Assembly (NCBI RefSeq): GCF_004114995.1
Contig: NZ_SDJP01000003.1
Coordinates: 86,001-150,000, forward strand
Length of the DNA: 64,000 bases
Reading direction: 5' to 3'
From: Halorubrum amylolyticum
GTDB lineage: Archaea > Halobacteriota > Halobacteria > Halobacteriales > Haloferacaceae
In this document: piece after piece, positions 42,481 through 51,611 of the stretch
Layout: each line of letters opens with the position of its first letter
How positions within the stretch are numbered: the stretch's first letter is position 1
Position numbers and translations under genes: made by a program
Notes under the pieces: model-generated
The model's database searches: none
Seen by the model: the letters and a program-made list of their open reading frames with translations, nothing else
What the model was told of the DNA's origin: nothing

Positions 42481-43878
42481 TCAGGATGGTTCCGGATCGA
42501 CGATATCGGCGGGCGTGAAGAGCGATACGTCATCTCGCCTCGCAGCTGTGTGTTCCAATCCCTCTGAGAATCCCGAGCGACAGAAACAGCAGTAACGGTG
42601 CGTGAGAGAACTCCCTTCAGGCGGTGTCCACTCCACCTGATCGGCGCTTCGCTCAAGGTCAGCGAGATCGCCTTCGTGCATTTCTCGGGTCGTGTACTTA
42701 CACTCACCCGCGACGAGTGTTCCGTCACTTGCGAGGCCAACGACATCGAGTTCGTGCTGTCGGTGCCACCAGTAGCCGATCCCGCGATAGGTCTTCGGTA
42801 TCAACTCCGGAAGCGCGTTCTGACACGCTTGTTCGAACATTGCACCCATGTACTCCGTGAACGTCGGCTCGACGACTTCTTCGAATGCCTTACGTCCGAG
42901 TTGAGCGAGTGTCCCGCTTTGTCCATACACGTACCGGAACCAGAACCGGAAGAGCGGTTCCTTCAGTCGATATCGACTCTTGCGCGTCGCGTTCGGATTG
43001 GCAGTCACGGGAATATCGCGTTCGACGAGCCTCAATCGCCGAAGCTTCGAGAGGTAAGACCCGAGCGAGTTCGAGTCTACTCCCGCGAACGATGCGATCT
43101 CGTTGGCTTTGCGTTTGCCGGTCGCAATCGCTCTGAGAATCGTGTAGTACGTCTGGGGCTCACGGATTCCGAATTCCGTCCGAAGCAAGAACTCCGGTTC
43201 GTTGTGGAGGACGCCATGCTCGGAGAGAATCAGCGATTGGATGTTCTCTGAAAGCGAGGTGTCCCGTTCCAACGCCTGCAGGTAGTATGGAGTCCCACCG
43301 AACACTCCCCACGATTGGATGATTTCGTCCGGCTCAGCAACGGGAAGCAGTTCTTGTGCGTCAGTGAGCGTAAGCGGTGGCAAGTCGATCGTGGCCGTCC
43401 GGCGACCGTACAGTGGGCTGCCGCCTTCCAACACTTTCTCTTCCATAACGGAGATCGACGATCCGACGAGAACGAGCGTCATCTCGGTCTCTTTTAAGTG
43501 TAGATCCCACACACGCTGAAATTTCGATGGGAGAGCGTCATCCGATTCGATCAGATACGGAAACTCATCCAGTACGACAATCGCGTTCTCACGGCCGAGT
43601 GCCCGAAGGAGAGCCTCCCAATCACGTTGAATGTCTTCCAAGAGCGGGTACGTCTCACTGGCGGTATCCACGAAATCGGCGAGCTGTACGTCGGACGTTT
43701 CTTCGGTTGCCTGCCAGTACACGGCGTCGTCTCGGTCTTCGATCGCCTTTCGAACGAGTGCGCTCTTCCCGAGCCGCCGGCGGCCATACACGACGATAAG
43801 ATCTGAGGAGCCACTTGCAAACCCTGAGCAAAGGGTGTTGAGCTCTTCCCGTCGATTCACGAACGACGATACGACCAT
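42481..43878 (-). CDS. Archaeal AAA ATPase with C-terminal DUF234/PD-(D/E)XK-like nuclease
   Basis: A 465-residue protein. Walker A is GRRRLGKSAL (32-41); Walker B is VVLDEFPYL with Asp104-Glu105; LVLVGSSISVMEE is the sensor strand. A winged-helix segment (NEIASFAGVDSNSLGSYLSKLRRL) follows. The C-terminus has Asp378 and ExK at 392-394 (LDVVGL..DGTLVAGECKY), a nuclease core. Such ATPases are common in archaeal mobile regions, and their role is unclear. Lower GC and looser codon use than neighbours, plus an AT-rich 5' flank (43880-43965), suggest acquisition by transfer. Confidence 0.85.
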   Translation of the reverse strand: MVVSSFVNRREELNTLCSGFASGSSDLIVVYGRRRLGKSALVRKAIEDRDDAVYWQATEETSDVQLADFVDTASETYPLLEDIQRDWEALLRALGRENAIVVLDEFPYLIESDDALPSKFQRVWDLHLKETEMTLVLVGSSISVMEEKVLEGGSPLYGRRTATIDLPPLTLTDAQELLPVAEPDEIIQSWGVFGGTPYYLQALERDTSLSENIQSLILSEHGVLHNEPEFLLRTEFGIREPQTYYTILRAIATGKRKANEIASFAGVDSNSLGSYLSKLRRLRLVERDIPVTANPNATRKSRYRLKEPLFRFWFRYVYGQSGTLAQLGRKAFEEVVEPTFTEYMGAMFEQACQNALPELIPKTYRGIGYWWHRQHELDVVGLASDGTLVAGECKYTTREMHEGDLADLERSADQVEWTPPEGSSLTHRYCCFCRSGFSEGLEHTAARRDDVSLFTPADIVDPEPS

Positions 43879-43949
43879 ACTCGCACATTGTGTTTTGCCA
43901 GAATAAATCTACGCATTATCTTAATCTAGATTTTACTAATCGTGTTTTT

Positions 43950-44122
43950 ACTATATCCGATTTGTCGACTGCGGTCCGGCGGCGTCGACAACCCGACCGC
44001 CGACCGCCTCCTCCGGCCGGAGCGCGAGGAGATCCGGGTGCGGATCGAACCGGATCGGCTCCACTCGTGGGACGACACGGAGCAGATGGGGCAGGAGGAA
44101 CGCCGATCCCGCTCTCCCGTTC
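43950..44122 (+). pseudogene. Possible gene fragment between the AAA ATPase and tgtA
   Basis: One frame reads RSGGVDNPTADRLLRP ... RVRIEPDRLHSWDDTEQ, with good haloarchaeal codon bias, before losing coding character and running into antisense of tgtA. It has no start and no sensible stop. The 'rieP.rlhsWd' ending resembles the C-terminus of pyridoxamine-5'-phosphate-oxidase-like flavoproteins. It may be the stump of a gene disrupted when the ATPase arrived. Confidence 0.25.
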
Positions 44123-45640
44123 TCAGCGACCGAGGTGCCGTAGGTTCTCCGTCTCGATCCCGTCTGGCACCGCGTCGAGCGCGCGCGGCGCCCAGTCGTC
44201 GTGGCCGAGGGTGATCGCGGTGTCCGGGTTGGCGCCGGCGAGGCTCGCGACGCCCTCGGCGGCCGCGACCTGCGCCGCGCCGTCGACCCGCTCGGGGACT
44301 TCCGCGGTGAGCGGGTACGTCTCGGAGAGCGCCCGCGGGAAGGGGCCGAACGGGGGTTTCACGCGCCACACCGCGTCGTAGTCGTGGTTCGAGGGCGCGT
44401 CCGACTCGGTGAGGAGGAGCCGATCGGGGACCGCGAGCCGCGAGAGCCGGTCGTGATGCCGGCGGACCTCGGGCCGGCGAGCCGACTCGTGGGAGGTGTA
44501 GAAGAACGCGTCCTTCGACACCGGGTCGGTCTCCTCAAGCTCGTCGGCGTGGTCGAGGAGGGTCCGGAGCCCGTCGAGCATCGCGGGGTGGCCGCGGGCG
44601 CGCCGGTCGACGAGCTGGAGGAGGTTCCCGGACCGGATCGCGGCCTTCACGCGCCGCAGCTCCTCGAAGGTGACGTGGAGGTTGTGCTCGGCGAGGAGCT
44701 CCGCCGCGGACCGGTCCGCGCCGGCGCCGTTCCCACCGCCCCCGTCGCTCCCCTCCATCTCCCGGAGCTCCGCGGGCGTGTGCTCGGCGCAGACGGGACA
44801 CGAGCAGGGGAAGTACTCCATCTCCTCGAGGTGTTCGGTCCCCGAGACCGTCAGGTACCGGCCGTCGCGCGCCATCAGCGCGTAGGCGGCCGAGTCGAAC
44901 AGGTCGCAGCCGGCGGCGACCGCCAGCGCGAGCATCATCGGGTGGCCCGCGCCGAACAGGTGGACCGGGGCATCGGGGTCGAGCCCGCGCTTCGCGGCGC
45001 GCACCGCCTCGACGACCTCGGCGTAGCGGTAGGAGTTCAGGAGCGGCACCATCGCGCCGACGGGGAACACGTCCAAGTCGGTCGCGCTCGCGTGGCTCCC
45101 CGCCTCCTCGCGGAGGTCGGGGAACGTCGACCCCTGCACGGGGGCGTTGACGAGCATCTCGCCCGTCTCCGCGGCCTCCGCGTCGGCGAGCGCCTGTCGG
45201 GTCGTCGCAAGCTCGCGCTCGGCGCGCTCGCGGTCGACGTCCGGCGGCGTGGGCACGTCGACCGGGGTCGCCACGTCGCTGCCGATCGCCCGCTGGAACT
45301 CGATTATCTCCTCGGTGGTCACGTCGATGTCGCCGTACTCGGCGAGCTGGAAGGAGCCGGAGTCGGTCATGATCGCGCCGTCGAACCCGAGGAACTCGTG
45401 GAGCCCCTCCTCCAGTACGCGGTGGCGGATCCGGTCGGTGCTCCGGATGATGTAGGAGTTGGTGATCAGCATCTCCGCGCCGAACTCCTCGGCAAGCCGC
45501 CGCGGCTCGACCGTGAGAACGTTGGGGTTGACGACCGGGAGAAGCGCCGGCGTCTCGACGGTCACCCCGGCGCGGGGGACCTCCAGCCGCCCGATCCGCC
45601 CGGCGGCGTCGTGGTCCCGGATCTCGAAGTGATCGCGCAT
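44123..45640 (-). CDS. tgtA: tRNA-guanine(15) transglycosylase
   Basis: A 505-residue enzyme that exchanges guanine 15 of tRNA for preQ0. The nucleophile/active-site Asp93 lies in [47 protein letters not shown] and [24 protein letters not shown] are conserved. The zinc site is CSCPVC with a downstream His ([11 protein letters not shown]). The C-terminal domains are those of the archaeal enzyme without the terminal PUA. ATG 45640 gives [11 protein letters not shown]. It works immediately before ArcS in archaeosine synthesis. Confidence 0.95.
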   Translation of the reverse strand: MRDHFEIRDHDAAGRIGRLEVPRAGVTVETPALLPVVNPNVLTVEPRRLAEEFGAEMLITNSYIIRSTDRIRHRVLEEGLHEFLGFDGAIMTDSGSFQLAEYGDIDVTTEEIIEFQRAIGSDVATPVDVPTPPDVDRERAERELATTRQALADAEAAETGEMLVNAPVQGSTFPDLREEAGSHASATDLDVFPVGAMVPLLNSYRYAEVVEAVRAAKRGLDPDAPVHLFGAGHPMMLALAVAAGCDLFDSAAYALMARDGRYLTVSGTEHLEEMEYFPCSCPVCAEHTPAELREMEGSDGGGGNGAGADRSAAELLAEHNLHVTFEELRRVKAAIRSGNLLQLVDRRARGHPAMLDGLRTLLDHADELEETDPVSKDAFFYTSHESARRPEVRRHHDRLSRLAVPDRLLLTESDAPSNHDYDAVWRVKPPFGPFPRALSETYPLTAEVPERVDGAAQVAAAEGVASLAGANPDTAITLGHDDWAPRALDAVPDGIETENLRHLGR

Positions 45641-45742
45641 ACCCCGAGTGTGAGGACGCGGGCGGTAAGGGTTGCGTTCGGGGGCGACGGGGCGGACCGG
45701 CGTCGCCCTCGGCGGCGAGCCGCGGCCGCGAGGTGCCCCGAT

Positions 45743-46525
45743 TCAGAGCTCGGTCGGGTGGCTCACGTACGTCGTCTCTAGCCCCCACTCCTCGGTCAGC
45801 GCCTGTAGCGACCGAACCCCGAACGTCTCGGTCGCGTAGTGGCCGGCGAGGAAGACGGTGACCCCGGCCTCGCGCGCGTCGTGGTAGGCCTGCCCCTTCC
45901 CCTCGCCCGTGACCAGCGCGTCGGCGCCCGCCTCGACCGCCTCGTCGAGCCAGTCGGTCCCGGAGCCGGTGACGACCGCGACGCGTTCGATTTCGTCGGG
46001 ACCGAAGTCGATGACCTGTGTCGGGGACGCCTCGCCCTCACTATCCGGCTGCCCCTCGAACCCGTCGAGCGTCTCGCGGATCGACGCGGCCGACCGCGGC
46101 GCGTCCGTCTCGCCGATCGTCCCGATCGTGACCGGTCCGACCTCGCCGAACGGCTCCCGCTCGCCGAGGTCCAACTCCGCCGCGACGCCGGCGGCGTTGC
46201 CGAGGTCCGGGTGGCCGTCGAGCGGGAGATGGGAGACGTATAAGGAGAGGTCGCGGTCCGCGAGCGCCGCGACCCGGTCGTAGGTCCGGCCCGTGACGCG
46301 GTCGATCCCGCCCCACGAGATCCCGTGATGGACGACGAGGAGGTCGGCGTCCGCGTCAGCCGCGGCCTCGATCGTCGCGTCCGCGGCGTCGACCGCGAAG
46401 GCGACGCGCTCGACCGCTCCTCGATCCGATCCCACCTGTAACCCGTTCGCGCTGGCGTCGACGTCGGCGTACGCGGCCGTGTCGACCCTGTCGTCGAGCC
46501 GTCGCACGTACTCGGAGCGCTCCAT
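45743..46525 (-). CDS. NIF3/DUF34-family dinuclear metal protein
   Basis: A 260-residue protein. VDASANGLQVG, LLVVHHGISWGG (metal-binding His-His), LYVSHLPLDGHPDLGNA, and near the C-terminus FLAGHYATETFGV carry the His/Asp/Glu residues of the two-metal site. NIF3 proteins form toroidal hexamers; they are proposed to act on nucleotides or GTP cyclohydrolase I-related chemistry, without a settled function. It is a single gene between tgtA and hemA. Confidence 0.9.
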   Translation of the reverse strand: MERSEYVRRLDDRVDTAAYADVDASANGLQVGSDRGAVERVAFAVDAADATIEAAADADADLLVVHHGISWGGIDRVTGRTYDRVAALADRDLSLYVSHLPLDGHPDLGNAAGVAAELDLGEREPFGEVGPVTIGTIGETDAPRSAASIRETLDGFEGQPDSEGEASPTQVIDFGPDEIERVAVVTGSGTDWLDEAVEAGADALVTGEGKGQAYHDAREAGVTVFLAGHYATETFGVRSLQALTEEWGLETTYVSHPTEL

Positions 46526-46592
46526 ACCGACGGGTACCGTGCGAGCGGAGTAAAGCGCGGCGGACCCGGGACACGCACCGAGCGCGGGCCGA

Positions 46593-47921
46593 TCAGTCGT
46601 CGAGCTCCTCGGCGATGGAGTCGGGGCGCGCGTCGAACTCCGAGGCGCTCCCCTCGCCGCCGGGCCGCGACGGAAGCGTGTCGAACTCGGGATCGAACAG
46701 CCGGAGCGCGGTGCGGATCGTCTCCCAGTCGTCCTCGCCGGCCGCGTCGCGAAGCGACCGGGTCGGAGCGGCGAGCAGCTGGCCGACCAGCGCGTCCGCC
46801 AAGTCCTCGACGGTCTCGCGCTGCGCGTCGGTCAGCTCCCCCTGCGCTTCGAGCTTCGAGACCGCGCGGTCGACCTCGCGGGCCTTCACGCGGTCGGCGC
46901 CGGCGTACATCGCCGAGATGGCATCGTCGGCGCGCTTGCGCTTGTACGCCTCCAAGATGCGGTCGAGCTCCTCGTCGATGATCGCCTCGACCTCCCGCGC
47001 CTCGGCCTCGCGGCTCTCGCGCGTCCGACGCGTCACGTCCTCCAAGGCGTCGATATCGTACAGCGAGAGTCCCTCGCGGTCGGCGAGCGCGGGGTCCACG
47101 TCCCGCGGCTGCGCGATGTCGATACAGACGAGCCGGTCGGCACCGGTCACGTTCTCCGGCCGAACGACCGGGTCCGGGCTGCCGGTCGCCGCGATCACGA
47201 GGTCGGCGTCGGGGAGCACGGCCGGGAGGTCGGCGAGCGGCACCGCCTCCGCGGGAGTGTCGACCTCCTCGGCGACGAACGCCGCGTTCGGCACCGTCCG
47301 GTTCGCCACGACGATCTCCGAGACCGGGGTGTCGTCGAGCGTCCGGGCCGCGAGCGTCCCCATCTCGCCGGCGCCGACCACCACGGCGGAGCCGTCGGTG
47401 AGGTCGATCTCGGTGGCGGCCAGCCGCACCGCGGCCGACCCGAGCGAGACGACCCCTTCGTTGATCGACGTCTCGTTCCGCGCGCGCTCGCCGACGTGGA
47501 GCGCCTTCGTCACCCCGTCTTTCAGCACCGGGCCGATGCCGCCCGCGGACTTCGACTCCTCGTACGCCTCGCGGAGCTGCCCGATAATCTGGTCCTCGCC
47601 GAGCACGAGCGAGTCGAGCCCGGAGGCGACCCGCATCAGGTGTTCCAAGCTCTCCTCGTGGTCGAGCCGGTGGACCGCGCCGCCGCGGACCTCGGGGGCG
47701 AACGACTCCAGCGCGACCGAGCCGTCGACGGTCCGGTCGGTGACGACGTACGCCTCAGAGCGGTTGCAGGTCTGGAGCGCGAACGCCTCCTCCACTCCGT
47801 CGCGCGCGAGCAGGTCCGAGACGGTGGCGCGGACGCCGTCGCCGCCCGCGGCCTCGATCTCGTCGACCGTCGCGCGGGAGTGGGCGACGCTCACGCCCGT
47901 GATAGCGCCCGTCTCCTTCAT
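46593..47921 (-). CDS. hemA: Glutamyl-tRNA reductase
   Basis: A 442-residue enzyme that reduces Glu-tRNA to glutamate-1-semialdehyde, the entry to tetrapyrroles. Catalytic Cys52 lies in LQTCNRSEAY. HLMRVASGLDSLVLGEDQIIGQ and the NADPH Rossmann segment VVVGAGEMGTLAARTL follow, and the C-terminal dimerisation helices extend into an acidic tail. The start at ATG 47921 overlaps the sirC stop (ATGA). GGAGGT lies about 9 bp upstream, so translation can also initiate independently. It is the third gene of ahbAB-sirC-hemA. Confidence 0.95.
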   Translation of the reverse strand: MKETGAITGVSVAHSRATVDEIEAAGGDGVRATVSDLLARDGVEEAFALQTCNRSEAYVVTDRTVDGSVALESFAPEVRGGAVHRLDHEESLEHLMRVASGLDSLVLGEDQIIGQLREAYEESKSAGGIGPVLKDGVTKALHVGERARNETSINEGVVSLGSAAVRLAATEIDLTDGSAVVVGAGEMGTLAARTLDDTPVSEIVVANRTVPNAAFVAEEVDTPAEAVPLADLPAVLPDADLVIAATGSPDPVVRPENVTGADRLVCIDIAQPRDVDPALADREGLSLYDIDALEDVTRRTRESREAEAREVEAIIDEELDRILEAYKRKRADDAISAMYAGADRVKAREVDRAVSKLEAQGELTDAQRETVEDLADALVGQLLAAPTRSLRDAAGEDDWETIRTALRLFDPEFDTLPSRPGGEGSASEFDARPDSIAEELDD

Positions 47922-48604
47922 CTGGTGAGTACCTCCTCGATCACGGAATCCGCCTCTTGCCGACCGTAGGTATCCCCCTTTTGTAAAGCCTTCCAAACCC
48001 CCTCGGATCGCACGACGCGGCGAATCGCTTCCCGGCGCTTCTCGGGCTCGACGCCCCGGTCTTTGAGCTCCGCGCGGAGCGTCCCCGACAGCTCCGCCAT
48101 CGCGCCGGCGCCGTCGATCTCCGCCTCGATCCGCTCGCGGAGCGCCTTCGCGAGCGCCGGGCTCGCGCCCCCGGTCGAGAGCGCCACCCTGACCGGGTCA
48201 TCCTCGACCGTCGCCGGGACGACGACGCTCCGCGCCCCTCGGCCCCCCGAGCGGTCCGCGGCCGACACGTCGGTCCGGTTGACGAGCGCGCCGGCGTCGA
48301 GCGCGGCCGCCTCGGCAGCCGCGTTGACCGCCGCGTCGTCCGTGGCGGCGACGACGAGCGCGGGGTCGACGCGGCCGACCCAGTCTCCGACGGCGTCGGC
48401 GTCCGGCGCGGCGCGGACGAGTTCCACCGACTCGGAATCCCCCTCGGCGAGGTCGGCCAGCCGGTCGGCGAACGCGGGGCTCACGACGACGACCCGCGCC
48501 TCGTCGGCGAACCGAGACGCCTTCCGCGACCCGACGGCGCCGCCGCCGAACACCAGCACGGTCTCGCCGTCGAAGTCGTGGTACAGCGGGATCACGCGTG
48601 CCAC
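47918..48604 (-). CDS. Precorrin-2 dehydrogenase (SirC/Met8-like)
   Basis: A 228-residue protein. MARVIPLYHDFDGETVLVFGGGAVGSRKASRF is the NAD-binding signature of Met8/CysG-N. PALVVAATDDAAVNAAAEAAA, VNRTDVS and VALSTGGASPALAKALRERIE follow as in that family. It oxidises precorrin-2 to sirohydrochlorin, and some relatives insert the iron as well. The start is GTG 48604. It sits between the siroheme decarboxylase gene and hemA, matching the siroheme route to heme. Confidence 0.9.
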   Translation of the reverse strand: MARVIPLYHDFDGETVLVFGGGAVGSRKASRFADEARVVVVSPAFADRLADLAEGDSESVELVRAAPDADAVGDWVGRVDPALVVAATDDAAVNAAAEAAALDAGALVNRTDVSAADRSGGRGARSVVVPATVEDDPVRVALSTGGASPALAKALRERIEAEIDGAGAMAELSGTLRAELKDRGVEPEKRREAIRRVVRSEGVWKALQKGDTYGRQEADSVIEEVLTR

Positions 48605-48626
48605 CGTGATATCGCGCTCCGGCGGG

Positions 48627-49712
48627 TCACGCGGTGTTGCTGTCGGCGCGGTCGGCGATGCGAATCCCCGTCTTCTTCAGGATTCGGGTCGAGAACAGCG
48701 TGTCCCAGTCGTTCTCGCCGACCTCCCAGTGCTCGTCCATCAGCTCCTTCACCTCCGCGATCCGACGCTCGCTCTCGGCCTCCGTCCGCCCGTGCGTCAT
48801 CGCGAAGAAGTTGTACTCCCAGACGCCCGCGTGTCGCGGGCGCTGGTAGCAGTGGGTGACGAAGTCGAGCCCCGCGACCGCCGGTCCGACCTCATCGAGG
48901 GCCTTTTCGGGCACGTCCCAGACGGTCATCCCGTTCTCGGTGTACCCGAGCGCGTAGTGGTTCGGGATGACGCCGACGCGGCGCACCTTCCCCTCCGCGT
49001 CGAACCGTTTTATCGTCTCGATCACCCAGTCGGTGTCGGCGCCGATCGCGGCCGCCACGTCGGCGTACGGCGTCTCGGTGATCGGGAGTCCACCCTGAAT
49101 TTCGACGACGAGGTCGCGCTCGTCGGGGGTGAGCGTCGACCGGTCGCTCGGCGAGACGGCGGGACCGAGATCGGAACAGTCGACCACGCCGTCGGGGACC
49201 GGCCCGTCGACGAGGAACTTCGCGCCGACGTGGAACTCGCGGACCTTCGGGAGGTTGTACGTCTCTTGACCCGTCGCGGCCTCGATCTCCGCGAGCACCT
49301 CGTCGACCCGATCGCTCCCGTCCTTGTCCGGGTCCGGGTGGTCGGCGACGCTCACGACGAACCACATGTTGAGGTGCGGGTGCTCCCGCTCGTAGTTGTG
49401 CGCCACCGCGGTGAACTCGTTGACCGTCTCCGCGGTCTCCTCGTACCGGTCCTCCGGCGCGTGCATGGCTACGAGCGACGCCGCCCCGCCGATCTCCTCG
49501 GCGTTGACGAGCGCCCCGAACCGCGAGAGGATTCCCTCCTCGTCGAGCTCGCGCACGCGCTCGCACAGCTCCGGGCCGGTCACGTCGATCCCGCGCTCGC
49601 GGAGCGCGGCCGCGGCCGGTTCGAAGGGGCTCTCGGTCACCGGGAACCCGCCCTGGAAGGCGTTTATGATCCCGCGGTCGAGCGCCGTCAGATCCGCGTC
49701 GACCTCTTGCAT
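48627..49712 (-). CDS. Siroheme decarboxylase, AhbA-AhbB fusion (Lrp/AsnC family)
   Basis: A 361-residue protein made of two Lrp-like repeats. Repeat 1 (residues 1 to about 170) starts LTALDRGIINAFQGGFPVTESPFEPAAAALRERG. Repeat 2 (about 195-361) starts DLVVEIQGGLPITETPYADVAAAIG and contains GKVRRVGVIPNHYALGYTENGM and DFVTHCYQRPRHAGVWEYNFFAMTHG. The latter His/Tyr segment is the AhbB active-site region. AhbA/AhbB remove two acetate carboxyls of siroheme on the archaeal heme route. A single fused gene replaces the usual pair. It comes first in the operon with sirC and hemA. Confidence 0.9.
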   Translation of the reverse strand: MQEVDADLTALDRGIINAFQGGFPVTESPFEPAAAALRERGIDVTGPELCERVRELDEEGILSRFGALVNAEEIGGAASLVAMHAPEDRYEETAETVNEFTAVAHNYEREHPHLNMWFVVSVADHPDPDKDGSDRVDEVLAEIEAATGQETYNLPKVREFHVGAKFLVDGPVPDGVVDCSDLGPAVSPSDRSTLTPDERDLVVEIQGGLPITETPYADVAAAIGADTDWVIETIKRFDAEGKVRRVGVIPNHYALGYTENGMTVWDVPEKALDEVGPAVAGLDFVTHCYQRPRHAGVWEYNFFAMTHGRTEAESERRIAEVKELMDEHWEVGENDWDTLFSTRILKKTGIRIADRADSNTA

Positions 49713-49796
49713 ACGCCGGGATCGGACCCGGGCGAGAATAAGCGATCCGGCCCGTGTCGCCTGGTGAGAACACGGGTCGCGACGACCTGTCCGGAC

Positions 49797-50264
49797 TCAG
49801 CCGTCGAGGTCCCGAGCGATGTCCGACAGCGACGACCGGGGGCCGCGGGTCGCCTCGTACACCGCCCGCTCGCCGGGGATCCGGAGGCCGTACTGCTCGC
49901 CGGGAACGACGACGTCGAGGACGATCACGTCGCCCGGCTCGCGGTCGTTCTCGTCGAGCCACTCGGCGAGGCGGTTCGCCCCCTCGCCGGGCTCGCGCGC
50001 GAGCCGCCGGTTGTCGAACGCGCCGCGGACGAGCCGTCCCTCGCCGTCGCTCCGCACCGGCGCGTGGTGCTCCTCGCGGTCGATGGCGACGCGAACGACG
50101 TCGCCCGCGGCGAGCGACAGCGACTCGCAGGTCCCGGACTCGACGCGACCGTCGAGCTCGTCGTCGTTCGGGAGCCGGACGCAGGGGCGGCGAGTGCCGC
50201 CGCTCCGGGCGAGCGAAACGCGGAGCGAAGCGACGCCCTCGTCGTCGGAGGGGACGCGGGGCAT
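49797..50264 (-). CDS. Conserved haloarchaeal hypothetical protein (DUF7112-like)
   Basis: A 155-residue soluble acidic protein. TRRPCVRLPNDDELDGRVESGTCESLSLAAGDVVRVAI resembles a small beta-barrel or AbrB-like domain. AEWLDENDREPGDVIVLDVVVPGEQYGLRIPGERAVYEA looks like a second beta domain. It ends with a short helix. It precedes the window of S6e on the same strand, which ends 12 bp upstream of this start, so they may be co-transcribed (rps6e first). No defined function. Confidence 0.7.
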   Translation of the reverse strand: MPRVPSDDEGVASLRVSLARSGGTRRPCVRLPNDDELDGRVESGTCESLSLAAGDVVRVAIDREEHHAPVRSDGEGRLVRGAFDNRRLAREPGEGANRLAEWLDENDREPGDVIVLDVVVPGEQYGLRIPGERAVYEATRGPRSSLSDIARDLDG

Positions 50265-50276
50265 CGAAACGGGGCG

Positions 50277-50675
50277 TTACTCCTCGTCGGCGTCGCCGTC
50301 GTCCTCGCCGAACGCGGCGGCGACGTCGTCGCCGTCAACGACCGAGACGTTGATCTGGGCCACGTCGTCGTCGATTTCGCGGCCGCGGACGGTGACGCGC
50401 TTGCGCTCGCCCTCGCGGGACGGGTCGAAGCCGACGCCGCCCTCCAAGAGCAGCTCTTTCAGGCGGGTGCCGGAAACGTCCTCGCGCATCGGTCGCCCGG
50501 TCTCGTCCGAGCCGCCGGTGATCGCGATCGTGTGCTCGGAGAGCCCGACGGCGTCGCCGCCGATCTCGTCGCCGATCTCGCGACCGAGGAACCGGTTTGC
50601 GTCCTGTCCGTCGACCTCTCGCTGGAACGTCTCGCCGGCGTCGGGGTCGGCGATGACGACTTTGAATTCGGCCAT
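50277..50675 (-). CDS. rps6e: Ribosomal protein S6e
   Basis: A 132-residue small-subunit ribosomal protein. MAEFKVVIADPDAGETFQREV, FLGREIGDEIGGDAVGL, ITGGSDETGRPMREDVSG and REGERKRVTVRGREID are the archaeal S6e signatures. The acidic C-terminal tail is halophile-specific and replaces the eukaryotic phosphorylated tail. The promoter TATA-like cttttattcg lies about 27 bp before ATG 50675, typical of a strong leaderless gene. Confidence 0.95.
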   Translation of the reverse strand: MAEFKVVIADPDAGETFQREVDGQDANRFLGREIGDEIGGDAVGLSEHTIAITGGSDETGRPMREDVSGTRLKELLLEGGVGFDPSREGERKRVTVRGREIDDDVAQINVSVVDGDDVAAAFGEDDGDADEE

Positions 50676-50769
50676 GGGCGAACCGAGACCCCCGCGAATA
50701 AAAAGCACGTCGAAACCGCGATCCGGCCGCGATCGACCAGTGGACTGTGTCGCAGGCGTCGATCGCCGC

Positions 50770-51483
50770 TCAGTCGCCGCGATCGATCCGGTCGACCCGC
50801 GGGTCGCCGTCGCCCCACAGTCCGTCGACGAACGCGTCCTCCAGCGCCCGAGCGGCGCGTTTCGGACTCTCGGGACCGCCCGCGTCCGCGACGCTTCCCA
50901 CCGTGTCCGGATCGAACGGAACGCCGAGCGCGTCGTACACCGCCGCCGTGGTGTCTGCGATCTGGCGCGCGTCGCCCGGAGCGACGACCAGACAGCCCGC
51001 CACGAGCGCGGCGTCGCCCCGAACCCGTTGGGCTATCCCCGCGATCTTGCCGCTGCCCGCGGCGCGGACCGAGTGGTCGCCGGGGCAGAACGACTCGGGC
51101 GGTTCGCCGGACGACACGTCGGCGCCGAGGCTCCGCAACGCTCCGAGAAGCACCTCCGTCGCGCGCTCGTATCGGTCCGCGATCGACTCGACACTTCGAC
51201 CGTCGCAGAGCGGGATCGCGTGCGCGAACGCGAGCGTGCGGCCCGGATACGCGACGGCCCGGCCTCCCACGTCGCGCTCGACCGGCTCGTACCCCCGGTC
51301 TGCGGCGAGCCGCTTCGCTCGCTCGAAGCCCGGTTCGCGCGCGTCGCGGCGACCGAACGCGACCTGCCGGGGCGGCGTCCACACCCGGAGCCCCGGCGTC
51401 CCGTCGCTCGCGTCCGCGAGCAGCGCCGCGGTGTGCTCTCGGTCCGCCGCGGGGCGAGGACTGCGACCTCTGAGCACGCGCAT
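50770..51483 (-). CDS. Lipoate/biotin protein ligase-family protein
   Basis: A 237-residue BPL/LplA-LipB-fold protein. GLRVWTPPRQVAFGRRDAREPGFERAKRLAADRGYEPVERDVGGRAVAY is the N-terminal substrate region with the R.GG.a.y motif. GSGKIAGIAQR contains the Lys that in LplA contacts lipoyl-AMP. It may attach lipoate or transfer octanoate to E2 or GcvH proteins before LipA acts. ATG 51483 (MRVLRG) fits the family start; the upstream Arg-rich extension is not conserved-looking. Confidence 0.85.
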   Translation of the reverse strand: MRVLRGRSPRPAADREHTAALLADASDGTPGLRVWTPPRQVAFGRRDAREPGFERAKRLAADRGYEPVERDVGGRAVAYPGRTLAFAHAIPLCDGRSVESIADRYERATEVLLGALRSLGADVSSGEPPESFCPGDHSVRAAGSGKIAGIAQRVRGDAALVAGCLVVAPGDARQIADTTAAVYDALGVPFDPDTVGSVADAGGPESPKRAARALEDAFVDGLWGDGDPRVDRIDRGD

Positions 51484-51611
51484 ACCGACGAGAGGGAGCG
51501 GCCGGACAAGCCGTTTGCGACGCGCGTCGGACGTGCGTCGTCCGCGTTCGGGTGCGGTCGCGAGCGCGTGACACAAAGGTTTTGCCGGCCCTCTGACTGT
51601 GTCAGGTAACG

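Noticed and set aside
48063..51473. 1136-codon open frame on the + strand across the tetrapyrrole and S6e genes
   Set aside because: It is antisense to five well-supported genes; stops are rare in this frame because of GC content. No motif was found.
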